DNA from: Amanita rubescens
Taxonomy: Eukaryota > Basidiomycota > Agaricomycetes > Agaricales > Amanitaceae
Length of the DNA: 64,000 nucleotides
Direction of reading: 5' to 3'
Assembly (NCBI GenBank): GCA_015039365.1
Contig: WION01000138.1
Coordinates: 1 to 64,000 of the forward strand
Part shown: positions 32,189 through 43,169 of the stretch, piece by piece
Numbering within the stretch: the stretch's first letter is position 1
How the letters are laid out: each line of letters starts with the position of its first letter
Notes under the pieces: model-generated
The model's database searches: none
Seen by the model: the letters and a program-made list of their open reading frames with translations, nothing else
Told to the model about the DNA's origin: nothing
Position numbers and translations under genes: made by a program

Positions 32189-32698
32189 CTCGTATAAGAT
32201 GTTGGCAGCCTGAATGAAGGATCTGAGGCCTGCGAAGAGGATCAGTCAACACTTATCAAGTCATATATAGAAAGAGATGAGCGCACCTTGATAAGTGCTG
32301 GATCCTTCTGTCCGTCGCCGTCGTTTTCCCACTCGTGCGCCGTATAGCTTGAACAGCCCGCATACTCAGGACGCCATATAGTCGACACATTCATCGAGGA
32401 TGACGAGAAGGGGTGTTCAGAACCTGAGCAGTCAAGGTGAAGGTCAACGAAACAGGGCAAACGGCACAGCGTATCGTCGTTGGAATCTATTACAGGAGAT
32501 TACAGGACCTGGTAGTATTCATCCCACAATAGAGACACGTAACACGTTGCACGCGCGCCCCCGTGGTGAACAGTATCCCATGCCAATCGATTGAAATCTA
32601 GGAACTTGAGATAAGGAGCTGCGAAAACGCACATGCATAACTCACTCGAGAAAGAAGCTAGATAATAGAATGGCCTGGCCGCCTGAGAGGTATCCACC

Positions 32699-32800
32699 GT
32701 GACGCGTGACGCGTGACGTTACAGCTGAGAATCCAAATATGTACGAGCAACCCCATTGGTTGCTGGCAACACGATCGCACTGAGAAACCGGTGAGCTCAC
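32699..32800 (+). repeat. repeat near duplication junction, copy 2
   Basis: Begins with three head-to-tail GTGACGC units, then the same blocks as 32033-32160. It lies about 170 bp before the DMT copy B. Confidence 0.6.
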
Positions 32801-32970
32801 GCTACATATATACACATTTAGCTTTCACGGCATCATTTCTGGGGAACTTTTCCTGCTTCTCATGATGCAAAGTCCTGACTCGTCGGGAAATTAAAAAAAG
32901 TCATTCCCAAGTCTCCAATTCACTATCTAAGCTTTGACGTGGACGCCGTCTTTCAATCTAGCCTAAACAA

Positions 32971-34423
32971 ATGCTGCGAACTCTCGTCAAGAACAATGCT
33001 GGCTTGCTACTGGTCGTAGCATCCGAAGCGTTTTACGTATTCATGCGTGCATCAGTCAAAGTTCTTACGAGCGAAGGAGGGTCTGCGATCCCTATTTCGG
33101 AGGTGCGGTTCTACGTTCAGTTCGTTAGTTGTGTCTCCTTATCATTCTCCCCAGATTATAGTGTTCAGAATGGTGAGGCTATCGAGAACATATTGCCCAT
33201 CGACAAAAAAACTGAGTAGACCACGATGGTGAGGTTATGACTTACGTTTTATCCGTGGCATACATGTGAGTTTATCATCTCGCCTGAATATAACTATCTT
33301 ATTAGACATAAGGTATTATGCGAAAATAGATAATCCTATCCTTGGTCCGCCTGGTGTCCGGCTCTTGCTTCTGTGTCGCGGTTTCTCCGGGTACGCGCTT
33401 GGTTAAAGCTTCTTTTCCATTCACCAACTCGGTTCCAGATTCATAGGGATCTTCGGGATCTACTACGCGTTGCAATATCTTTCGCTTTCTGATTCCGTCG
33501 TCCTTGGCTTCCTCTCACCTTTGTCTACGGCTATCGCGGGTTCACTCATCCTCAATGAAAAATTCAAAAAAGGAGAAGCAGCGGCAGCGAGTTGAGTATA
33601 TCATCTGTTCTCCATTTAAGTTGTTTGTTTATGAATCTTTGGTCCTAGTTATCAGTCTTCTAGGAGTAGTTTTAATCGCGCGACCACCTTTCATCTTTGG
33701 TTCTAACGGGCATAATGAAGAAAAAGATGAACATGGCGTGAGGATAGGACATCGGATGATTGCCGTTTGGTGCGTTCGTCCTACTCTTGCACGTCTTCAG
33801 GCTTAATATGCCTCTAGCGTTTCTTTGATTAGTACTCTCGGACTTACCAGCGCATGTATGTACCAACACCATCCTAAATGGATTTCATTGACGTTCCTAA
33901 AGTCATCACGATCAGAGCGATTGGAAAACGCGCCCATCCCCTCCATAATATGGCGTATCTTTCTTTCCCGAGTGCCGTTGTATGTGGTTTGGGGTTAGTT
34001 TCTCATGCCATATTAGATGCTCTATTTGACAATTAAATAATCAGCATAATCCTAACTTGTACCCCCATGGTTGTCCCCACGGAGAGACTATATCTCACCA
34101 TGCTTGTGTTAATCGGCGTCTTCGGGTTTTTCGCTCAAATACTCATGACCATTGGTCTCCAAATCGAGGCCGCGGGCCGAGCCTCCTTGTGAATTTACAG
34201 TAAAGTGATTTTCACATTGATCCTGGAGCGAGTCATGTTCGGAACTACACCGGGCCTTTTTTCTATCCTTGGGACATGTTTGATTCTGGGATCAGCGATT
34301 TATGTCACGGCGACGAAAGCGAGAGAGGGAGGCGACTCAGAAGGAAGCAATGTCGAGGAAGGCTGTGCCTTGCTTAACCCACATGAGGACAGCAATAGAC
34401 AGCATGCGGATGTCGAGAGTTAA
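32971..34423 (+). pseudogene. DMT/EamA transporter, copy B, nonsense mutation
   Basis: All nine exons and splice sites of the copy at 26559-28034 are recognisable, including the 18-bp exon (ATTATAGTGTTCAGAATG). The frame holds until GRASL, then TGA at 34190-34192 replaces the Gly codon of copy A (ATGGGG became TTGTGA). The last about 75 codons, with the two final membrane spans, would be lost; the frame beyond the stop is still open to TAA 34421-34423. The TATATAA promoter box of copy A is missing here (ACTATCTAAG instead). Either a recent pseudogene or a shortened protein; I favour pseudogene. Confidence 0.85.
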
Positions 34424-35694
34424 TTGATGTAATACGCAAAGAATGGACTTCGCAGTGCGCCTCTTGCTTCTTCCATTTCTCCCTCTCTTTAACCACCGCT
34501 GGAGGCCTGAAACCGTAGAGGTCAACAGTCCTTTGAGTATCCCGGTTGGGACGCATGTCTACGCAAATGACTTCCTCCCACGCTCGAGACAGACTCTGCA
34601 CCCTTCGTCTGGAAACTAGGCGGCTTAATATTAGCAGCAAAAATCCCCTCTTGAACAAGGACGATCTCGAAAAGCGCGAGTATCGACACTATGCCCGTAT
34701 GTGGGCGTAGTTCGATCGACTCCAGTTACGCTATTCCTCTCTATCTCTCTTGTTGCTTCTGCCCTCGCCATTGTGTCCCTCGCCAAATGCTGTGTTGAGT
34801 CGCGACCTCTGCTAGCTATCAGGTGATCGATCAGTAACGATACCGCCCCAACCCAATACAACTATGATCGGGCCAGCGCGGGGCTAAATGAAACACATAC
34901 ACGGGAAACCCAAATCGGCTGACGCTATTTTTTTCTACCAGCATGCACTACGAAATTAGCACAATTTTGTCTGATGCCTAGGAGTAAGTCCTGTGATTTC
35001 CAGACGTTTCACCTTTTCCTGATAGCACCGCCACCAATAAAGTAAACACCGCGGCATGCGCACAGCCACCTTTGAAAACGCGCGTAAAATGCAGAACGGA
35101 CAGTCAGATTCGTCAAGCAAGGCCGAAAGTTTTCAGAAGCTCAACTCTCTCTCTCGTCGGTATGTGCAACTTTAGCAGCTGGAAAACCCCTTTGCAACAA
35201 AGGAGACCAGGGCAAATAGTCATCCCTGAAGGCGCTATAACGGCTCTCGTACATCGGTGATCCCGGCGGTGGGCGGTAGACTGAATACGTTTGAGACCTG
35301 GCAGGTAGTTGCAATTTCAAGTTATCATGTATATCATTGATTTGTACAGCATTAGCTTCACAGGCAAGAGGCAATAACCGCTATTTGCGTTCGGCGAACA
35401 ACCTCGGCGGGTTAGGCGATGCGCAAAGCTGGGGACGAAGACCAGAGCCAAAATCAGATCGCTACCTTACCCTGGATCGGGAGCTATGCATGACTCATGA
35501 GAAATGCCACATTGCCACGGTATCTGCGCCTATCAGACTTTGTATTAGTAGCGCGAGTTGTGCGCGCCGACCTATTCACGAATAGGACACAGCATCCTGA
35601 AACCACGACGCGGGACGTCTCCTGCGAGCGAGATAAAAGGGCCCATGTTCTTGCGAACGTGATCCCTGCGAATTCACAGCACCCCTTATTCAAC
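34424..35694. other. intergenic of block B with insertion
   Basis: Matches 28035-28851 except for about 34590-34985, which has no counterpart in block A. No real gene is seen. GATAAAAG at 35632-35639 may be the core promoter of the G1 gene. Confidence 0.5.
34590..34985. mobile_element. roughly 400-bp block-B-specific insertion
   Basis: In block A, ACTTGCCCCCATACTATGAC leads directly to TGATTTCCAGACGTTTCAC. In block B these flanks are about 400 bp apart. The inserted sequence is unrelated to anything else I saw in the window. No terminal repeats or ORF were found, so 'insertion in B' versus 'deletion in A' is open. Confidence 0.4.
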
Positions 35695-36573
35695 ATGTTC
35701 CGCACCTCCTTGCTCACAAGTATCCTACTCGCTACAGTCGCTATTGCTGCTCCGTCATCGACCATCGGCGCTCGTCACAGGTCACAGCCGTTGCAGCGTA
35801 TCCAGAACAGCGACCTTACTACAGATGGCACACAGCGAGTGTTTCTCAGCCATAACTGGGCTGGTTCTATCCAGAACAGCACAAAGGTGGGTAACGGACA
35901 ATGATCGCGGGTAGCTTGCTAACTTACCTCCGTCGCTGCAGGGGACTTTCACAACTGTCACTGGTACTTTCGTAGTACCGACTCCCAGTGCTCCCGAAGG
36001 GTTTTCATCGGTGTGGGTGGGTATTGATGGCTTCACATGCCCAACCAAGGCCCTTCTGCAGACTGGAGTTCAGTTGAATTTTGTTAACTATACCGTTTCA
36101 TACCAGGGTAAGTTGATTCAGCATTTACGTGAAATATACTCATAATAATCCTTCTATTAGCTTGGTATGAATGGTTTCCAGCTGATACAATTTACTTTGA
36201 CAACATTACCATCAACTCGGGCGACGAAGTCCGGCTTACAGTGATTGCCACTTCCACTACTACTGGCAGGGCTTTGGTTGAGAATTTAACCAACAAACAG
36301 ACTGTAGAGCACGACCTCAGTTCTTCGTACCCACTTTGCCAAGAGAGTGCAGAGTGGATTGTCGAAGACTTCAGTTTTGCTAATGAGTCACTTGTGCCCT
36401 TCAATGATTTTGGCACAGTGATATTCACGGACGCTTTCGCACTGACGGCTGGAGGCGAAATCTTAACTCCTGATGGTGCTATCATCACTCTCATCACACA
36501 AAACAACGAGACGATCACGTCTGTCGATGAGGGTCTACTTGGAGTTACAATTTCGTACAATAAAACGCAGTAA
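35695..36573 (+). CDS. secreted G1-family glutamic peptidase (PFN type)
   Basis: Exons 35695-35886, 35942-36107 and 36161-36573 give 256 residues. It is the block B duplicate of 28852-29739: signal peptide (RTSLLTSILLATVAIAA), HNWAGSIQ, WVGIDGFTCPTKALLQTGV (Gln), WYEWFP, ESAEWIVEDF (Glu), VPFNDFGTV, ending YNKTQ. GIDGF is kept here, whereas copy A has GISGF, so this copy is closer to the family consensus. No frame damage. Convergent with 36963-37904, with 389 bp between the stops. Confidence 0.94.
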
Positions 36574-36962
36574 CGGCGCGTTTATGAGGGACTTTGATGG
36601 ACTAGTTAATGCCGTAACGATAACCAAATTGTGTCACGTTCAGAATATGGATCCATTTGTTTAGCTTAAGGGTAACTACGGTTGGTATATTAATCGAGCC
36701 TCTATCTTTACCCATTAGCGGATGCCGAGTGTGTTTGAAATAGATTAATGACATTAATAAGAAAGCCATCAAGAAGCCTCACCTCGATTACATGTAATCA
36801 GATTGAGGTCAGAAAACGGAAAGCTTGACATGCAATTGCAAAGGTAAAGTAACGAAGAGAAAGGGAACGAGAATGTAAGGTGGAGATTGAGACGAAGGAA
36901 GGCCGCTTGGTACTATCAAAGCGCATCGATGGATAACAGTTGGCGCTCGAGGGACCGACACA
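36574..36962. other. 3'-3' spacer of convergent G1 pair B
   Basis: No gene; duplicated from or to 29740-30277 with a deletion. Confidence 0.55.
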
Positions 36963-37904
36963 TCAAGGAGTGAGGTTTCTCGCTTGATTTGTCCGCGGCA
37001 GACCCCAATTTATGTAAGAAACCGTAACGACGTTTGAATGCTGCTTCGTAGAGGTAAGGACTGGACCACCTTGTTGAATGTCGTTGATAACGGCACCCTG
37101 AGGTGAGACAGTACGGCCGCTAGACGTTCGGGCAGAGGAGTCGAAGAACGTCACAGTACCAAAGTCACAGAAGGGTGCCGCCGAGATGTCACCCTCACCA
37201 TCAACCAGAGAGGGGTCTTCAACTATCCACTCGGCGGTCTGCCCACAAAGCGCGTATGTAGACGTGACATGCTTGGATACACTCTGACCGTTTGATAGAT
37301 TCTCGATCACGGCTTTGCCGCTTGTATATGAGTCGGCAGTAATCATGAGCCGGATAGTATCGCCAGTGTGGATAGTAATATCGTTGAAGTAATATGGGGT
37401 ATCTGGATACCATTCGTACCAAGCTAGTGCGGGCGATGGTAAGGATTTCTTGCAGGTGCTGAAATATACAAACAGCTTACCCTTGTAGGAGATAGCGCCA
37501 TGACTATAGGTCATGTCGATGCCAGTCTGCCAGAGACCACCCATGCAGGTGTCGCCATCAATGCCAACCCACACCGCTGCAGAGCCATCTGGGGATTTAA
37601 GAGTAGGTACCACGAAGGTACCACTAATAGAGTTGTAGGTTCCCTGAACAAAGGTGCAAGTAAGCAACCATTAGCAATATCGTGGCAGCCACATGCAACA
37701 TACGCTGGGGCCTTCTAACTCTGCACCAGCCCAGCCGGGATTGTAGTCTTCGTGAGACGTGCGGTTGGCAAAGTTGTCTCTCCCAATGCGCCGTATGGGT
37801 CTGGACCTATGACGACGAGTAACGCGAGACTCGATGTCGGAAGATGGAGCAGCAAAAGCCACAGTGGCGAGTAGGATGGTAGCGACTAGGGAAATAGCAA
37901 CCAT
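36963..37904 (-). CDS. secreted G1-family glutamic peptidase, extended C-terminus
   Basis: Exons 37904-37704, 37643-37481 and 37423-36963 give 274 residues. It is the block B duplicate of 30278-31175: signal peptide (AISLVATILLATVAFAA), Arg-rich propeptide, PGWAGAEL, WVGIDGDTCMGGLWQTGID (Gln, again with Trp before it), WYEWYP, QTAEWIVEDP (Glu), AAPFCDFGTV. The usual end at VSYI is followed by NWGLPRTNQARNLTP. Copy A has ATA-GGT-TGA where this copy has ATA-AAT-TGG, so loss of the stop adds 17 residues. TATA at 37944-37949, 40 bp upstream as in copy A. Confidence 0.92.
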
Positions 37905-37943
37905 ATCGAACAGCGGTACTGCGGAACTCGCTCCCGCGGGCAC

Positions 37944-37949
37944 TTTATA
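37944..37949 (-). promoter_or_regulatory. TATA box of G1 peptidase 36963-37904
   Basis: TATAAA (minus strand) in the same CGCATATAAAGTGC context and the same spacing as the duplicate at 31215-31220. Confidence 0.6.
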
Positions 37950-39066
37950 TGCGCGAGATTGTACATCCCAAAATACGTTGCAGGTTCAGGGTTGACATAT
38001 GTGTATGATCGTTGAGGGGGGCGGCGCACGGCACACTATTTTGCGTGCAGTTCCGCCATGCCTGTGCATAGTCAAGCGCATGATCCGGCGGCGCGGATAG
38101 ATCCCCGGAGATCCATCAGTAGCACTTCCGAAAGATGATGCAGCATAGTTAGTGGGCATGGATTATAGCTAGGCCATCAGAGTCGACGGTGCGCTTAGCA
38201 CTAGCAAAATTCGGAATGAAATTAGAGAAGCTATATATGATAATACACGTACCGATATAGACTGGTTTCCTGCTTGAGACACGTAGTCGTCAACTATCAG
38301 AATGCCCATCACCTGCTTCATTCATGTCAAACAGAAGACACCGCCCACTATCTGTAACGAGTGGTTGAAACCAGAGTAACTAGAGTAAGATCAGCCCCTA
38401 CTTTTTTTTCTTTTTTTTCTTTTTTTTTTTTAAAACAGCGACCAAGTCTGCCCGAGTCTTTGATACACGAAACCGCCACACTGATTTTCTTGGGAGGAAA
38501 AAATAAATTCTGGGGATAACAAGCCTAGCGATGTTGTCGCAGTGTCTGTACTTGTAAGGAGTAAACAAGTCAAAGCAACGATCACGGATATCGATCCACG
38601 CGCTTCCGACGTTCCGTCAGATAAGCCCTACCGTAACGTCAATCTGGGCGGATTCTAAAGTCCTTTCTCTCTCGGAATTGATGACTGCTCTTTGCATCTA
38701 TATCTCGTACTACCTCCCATGCACCCCCTTTGGCGAGCAGAGATTCTCCAACCCGATAGTGACATGCTTACTGGTACCGAATCGTGGATGCAGGGACGAG
38801 CATCTCAAATCACTACCATGCAAAGGTTACTCAACGTGAATTTATAGTTTTCCTCTCCAGAGATTTATCGACAACCCCGCAAGTGGCCTGTGATAAGTCC
38901 CGAGTCAACCTCTTGAAGGCCCGGAATCAGTCGTAGCGAAAGTGGAGATTGTCCAGAACAAAGAATGTCTATGAATAAGCGAATGACTGGGTATCGAACA
39001 GATAACTAATGAATGTACTAAGGCCCAAGTCCACACAAAACGTCCCAGGTAGTATGCGAATATGCT
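37950..39066. other. intergenic, poly-pyrimidine tract
   Basis: The first 420 bp are block B. A T/C tract (runs of T broken by C) lies at about 38400-38432 just beyond the duplication edge. No gene seen. Confidence 0.45.
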
Positions 39067-39939
39067 CTATTGGCGGTACGAGATCGTAATGTTATTTGCC
39101 TTCACTTGAACAGAGGTCTTATCCACGCCATTCTTTTGAATGATAAAGACCTGGGCGCCAACGGGCGAGACGTTCTTGCCACTAGTTGTCGTAGCAGAGG
39201 CATTCACAAACTGCACGGTGCCAAAGTCGCAGAATGGTACATCTACGCCATTATTCATGAAGTCTTCAACGATCCATTCAGCATTCTGCAGGCAAAGTGG
39301 GGATTGGGAAGTCAAATTTTCCCCTACAACCTGGCCTGTAGTATGGTTCTCGATCTTGACTATACCGTTTGTGTTGGAGTTCGCGATGATTGTAATCTGG
39401 ATTACATCACCGGCGCTTATGGTAATGTCGTTGAAATTAACCGCGTCGGCTGGATACCACTCATACCAAGCTAATGCGCGTGAGCACAGCAGGAAGAAGA
39501 AATATCGAACCACATACCATTGTACGAGGGGATTCCACCTTTGATGTTCACGTAGATACCAGCCTGCAAGATCGCAGATCCGCACGTGTCGCCATCGATG
39601 CCGACCCACACTGATGAATCGCCATCAGGGCCTGAGGGAGTAGGAACTTTGAAGGTACCGGTAACCGACTTAAAAGGCCCCTGTAGCATAAAGCGCAAAT
39701 GAGCGGTATTGTCATGGTAAAAAGTGTGCATTACGCACACTGGGGTCAGATTCCCAGACGGCACCGGACCAGTTATTACTGTAGGCAACATTGGACGTGC
39801 CGTTGGTACCAAATTTGGTGCTTGTTCGATCCAAAATCCCGGACCTGCGACGATGAGTGCAAGACTCGACGACAGAAGATGGAGCAGCAAATGCAGCGGC
39901 GGCCAGTAGGATGCTAGTGAACAGAGAGGTTGCGACCAT
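39067..39939 (-). CDS. secreted G1-family glutamic peptidase, variant active-site loop
   Basis: Exons 39939-39739, 39680-39518 and 39470-39067 give 255 residues. Signal peptide (TSLFTSILLAAAAFAA), propeptide with RRRSGILDR, SNNWSG, WVGIDGDTCGSAILQAGI (catalytic Gln kept, but the usual Thr after it is Ala), WYEWYP, QNAEWIVEDF (Glu), VPFCDFGTV, ending ITISYRQ. It has the widely conserved GDTCG and NAEWIVEDF segments. First of the four minus-strand genes right of the duplication. TATA at 40012-40017. Confidence 0.93.
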
Positions 39940-40011
39940 GTTGAGCCCAATTCGCCGAATAAAGTGGTGATATGAAACGTCGCGGAGACATCATTTGTTG
40001 GCATGGAACTC

Positions 40012-40017
40012 TTTATA
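40012..40017 (-). promoter_or_regulatory. TATA box of G1 peptidase 39067-39939
   Basis: TATAAA on the minus strand, 73 bp before the ATG. Confidence 0.5.
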
Positions 40018-40227
40018 CTTATTACATTCCGGCATAGGTTCGCACTGCCATAATGCACTCTTGACATTTTAGGAATGGACCCGTGTCAAATCATTTCAAG
40101 CCTGGTCCAGATTCTAAATGGGTATACGTATAGAATCGTTACGTAACGAGCGAATGTGAAAAGTACGTCCATGCGTATATGTTTGTCCAATGTGCCCATC
40201 CAAATCCCACATAGCCGCGCCATGTCC

Positions 40228-41143
40228 TTATTGGCTTGTGGTTGCATTGTACTTAATTGTAACCTCAAGCAACCCCTCATCGACGGAAGTGATGATTTCT
40301 TTGTTCTTTACGAGGAGAATGGTAGTGGCATCTTCAGGAGTGTAAAAACCGGTATCATAATAACCGCCATCGGTCGCCACTGCAAAGGCTTCCTCGAACG
40401 TTACAGTAGTGAAGTCGTTAAAGGGCACAAGTTGATTGTTTGAACTGAAGTCTTCAACAATCCACTCGGCATTCGCCCCGCAAAGTTCGTACGTAGAGCT
40501 GATTTCCTGTGTTACGCTCTGACCATTGGATAGGTTGTTTATGGTAGCTTTGCCAGTTGTACTAGAAGTGGCAATGACCGTGAGCTGGATCTCGTCACCC
40601 GAGTTGATGTCAATGGTTTTATCAAAGGCCTGCGCGTAAGCTGGGAACCACTCATACCAAGCTAATAGAAATTACCCGTGAGGATTTATGTAGAAACTTG
40701 AATACATGAATAAACCTACCGTCGTACGAGACGACACCTTTTACGAGATTGAGGGTGATATCAGTCTGTAGGATAGCATTCTGGCATGTGAAACCATCAA
40801 TGCCAACCCACGCCGATGAATAGCCGTTAGGGGCACTGGGAGTAGGTACTTTGAAAGTACCAGTAACAGACGTGAAAGTCCCCTGGAGCAACAAAGATAG
40901 GTTAGCAGTTATCTATAACGACCAATTACGACGCACATTAGTCTTGTTCCAGGCAGAACCAGCCCAGTTACTACTGTAGAGTACTTGAGGCGCTGTTCCA
41001 TCTACGGCAGTGTTGCTACCCTGAACGAGTTGCAACGGCTCAGATCTGCGGCGAATATCAGCACGAGATTTAATGGCAGAGGATGGAAAGGCAAGAGCAG
41101 CAGTAGCGAGTAGGACACTAGCGATCAGGGAAACGAAGACCAT
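40228..41143 (-). CDS. secreted G1-family glutamic peptidase (PFN type), LQTD variant
   Basis: Exons 41143-40937, 40882-40720 and 40661-40228 give 267 residues, the longest except for the stop-loss copy. Signal peptide (VSLIASVLLATAALA), propeptide, SSNWAGSAW, WVGIDGFTCQNAILQTDI (Gln kept, but the Gly two residues later is Asp), WYEWFP, ANAEWIVEDF (Glu), VPFNDFTTV. A 6-8 residue insert (GGYYDTGFYTPED) lies in the C-terminal strand region. The exon 3 frame has no internal Met but is open throughout. The Gly-to-Asp change beside the catalytic Gln could affect activity; that is inference. Confidence 0.91.
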
Positions 41144-42079
41144 GTTGATCAAGGGTGCGTTGGGGCTCGCAGGGTTGTTCGTGTAGGTGGTTCATCTTAT
41201 ATCATATAACATGTTTATGACACTTGTGGAATAGCTCGGCGCTGTTTGTGTACATACTTTTTTTCGGCTAGTTGATGGGCATTACGAGCGCACTATATTG
41301 AACCCTGATCATACCACGATTTTTCTCATGTCATGAGTGATCCGGCCTTTCGCTAACAATTTCAGGCGCTGGGAAGCAGAATGGATTTTCGTCTATTGCT
41401 TCTTTCCCGCAAATACATGAGCCCCCGAAGCAAGTTTCTTTCTCAGAACTTGAATGCCGTCGAGTTGCGAATACCGCAACTATAGGCTGTTTTTGGTCGT
41501 TCTCCGTGGGATCAACGTAGCGCCTTCAGAGTGACGATTACCCCAGGGCCCAGACAATGAGGTTTGAGGTGCTTTGAGAGTCTGATCAGGCTCAATATCG
41601 AGGCTAGATCCATGCTTAGGACACGTTACCAGCATTGATGGTGGGTCTGTCACGAATATCGGCATTTCACGACGGGGTGTGGTAGCTCGACGGTGCATCA
41701 TGTTGTCAGCAGGAAAGTTTGCTGGTCATTCGGTATGGGAAACAGAATAAATTGGGCGATGAGTGGACATCTGGACAACGTAAGTACTGTTGGTGCCAAG
41801 GAATAGAGGAGGGAAAGCTAAACTCCACGTGACTTTACATATGAACGTTCGCCAACCTCCCGGAGTCGACGACTCATCTGAATCGCCGATAGTCGGATTT
41901 TAGCTGGAAGTGATCATCGGCTTCATTCTTTGGGAACCCCCCAAAATTTGCAAGAGTTCACTCAAATACGTACACCAACCCGGTCTATCACCGAATCAGA
42001 CTAATCCATCAGTAAGTTATGTCACGTCTTTGTGCACGTTTACTTTTATATCTTCATCTACTATTTAGCGAGTCCTCTC
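41144..42079. other. intergenic, no gene recognised
   Basis: A minus frame at 41701-41480 is too short to support. GCTTTGAGAG[TC]CTGATC at 41570 recurs at 42472, so a short duplication may exist. Confidence 0.4.
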
Positions 42080-42450
42080 ACAATGCACATAGGCGCGTCA
42101 TGTCTTTATTGTGTTGCAGTGTACGAACTTGTAATCTTGAGTAAGGATTTTGCTGTCACTCGTCAATGCAAAAGCATCCTTGAATGTCTGCCAAAGTCAT
42201 TGAAGGGCATGAGATAAAAGCAAGATCATCTCCGTGTTACCTGTGGAGCCGATGCTGTGTACATCAACGATTACACGAGTTCCTCTCTCACTCTCAAACG
42301 TACTTCTTGGCTCGTGGCACCGCCCATAACGGATTTCTGAATGTGATGATGGCGCCCTTGGTGGCTACGGACTCTTCCGTTTCCAACTCCACGTGCCAAA
42401 GTCAGGGAATGGCACAACAGAATTATTCTGAAAATAATCCTCTGTGAAGC
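42080..42450 (-). pseudogene. eroded G1 peptidase relics
   Basis: No open frame, but two stretches align by eye with the 3' exons of minus-strand G1 genes. 42100-42215 (CATGTCTTTATTGTGTTGCA, then GCAAAAGCATCCTTGAATGT and AAGTCATTGAAGGGCATGAG) matches the end of 40228-41143 (40210-40440) with an internal deletion. 42330-42450 (GATGGCGCCC, then GTGCCAAAGTCAGGGAATGG and CTGAAAATAATCCTC) matches the corresponding part of a PFCDF-type copy. They look like two or more dead copies collapsed together between functional genes. Confidence 0.65.
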
Positions 42451-43169
42451 GCTCGAGACATGGGTACTTTGAGAGCCTGATCGTCAGACGATTTTAATAT
42501 CCGAGTCGTGGCGGCGCCGTACGTGGTGTGCATAGCACCGTTAGTATGTTGCCTTTCACAATCAACGAAATGGAAAACGTCTGCGATACCTGGCACCCCA
42601 CTACTTCGCTAATTGGTCTCTGGGAAGATTGTAACCATGGGGTCCAAAGCTCTGAGGGTTGTTCCTGATTTGTTGAGCTTCTTGGAGAAGGCATTCCTTT
42701 TCTTTCAGATAATAAGTTGAGGATCAAAACACGAAGTACGCGTTAATAAACGTAAAAATCACTGGAACGGCTGAGCGATCTTAGGCCATTTATTTCCCCG
42801 ATGCAGTGCGTATAACCGAACCGTAGATGGCATAAAAATCAAGGAGTTGTGTTGCTCACGGCGGTGGGGATGACATACGTACCATGAACACTGCGGGGCA
42901 TTTTCTTAATCTTGGCTCGGTTTCTACCGCAACTTTCTCAATTCACATGCCGTCGTACAGGCTAACAACATATTCACAGCGCGAAGCACAATATGGATGT
43001 GTAGTGCTGGCGGGAGACAGAGGAAGGAGTGTTAAACGTTAAACCTTTAAATAAATTCCGATACGTGATTATACATGGCATTATATAACGTTTGACTCGA
43101 CCCCATAGGGGATTATCGATTATCCCTCGGCACTAGTCCACAAAAGTTCCCTGTAGGTTCATTATGCCC
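42451..43169. other. no gene recognised
   Basis: Flank of the relics; possibly further decayed material, but I could not align it. Confidence 0.35.

Larger units (their letters stand above)
31221..32970. other. intergenic and duplication junction
   Basis: The first about 460 bp belong to duplicated block A. The frame minus 31744-31451 is not preserved in block B, so it is not called. The remainder (31.7-32.9 kb) carries short repeats: 32110-32188 (inverted copy of 25908-25986), and 32033-32160 versus 32699-32800 (shared GCGTGACGTTACAG, ACCCCATTGGTT, ACACGATCGCACTGA). Confidence 0.5.
32890..38372. repeat. segmental duplication, copy B
   Basis: Same gene order and orientation as copy A (about 26480-31680). 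It is longer by an insertion at about 34590-34985. Exons are more similar than introns, as expected for an old duplication under some constraint. Confidence 0.88.
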
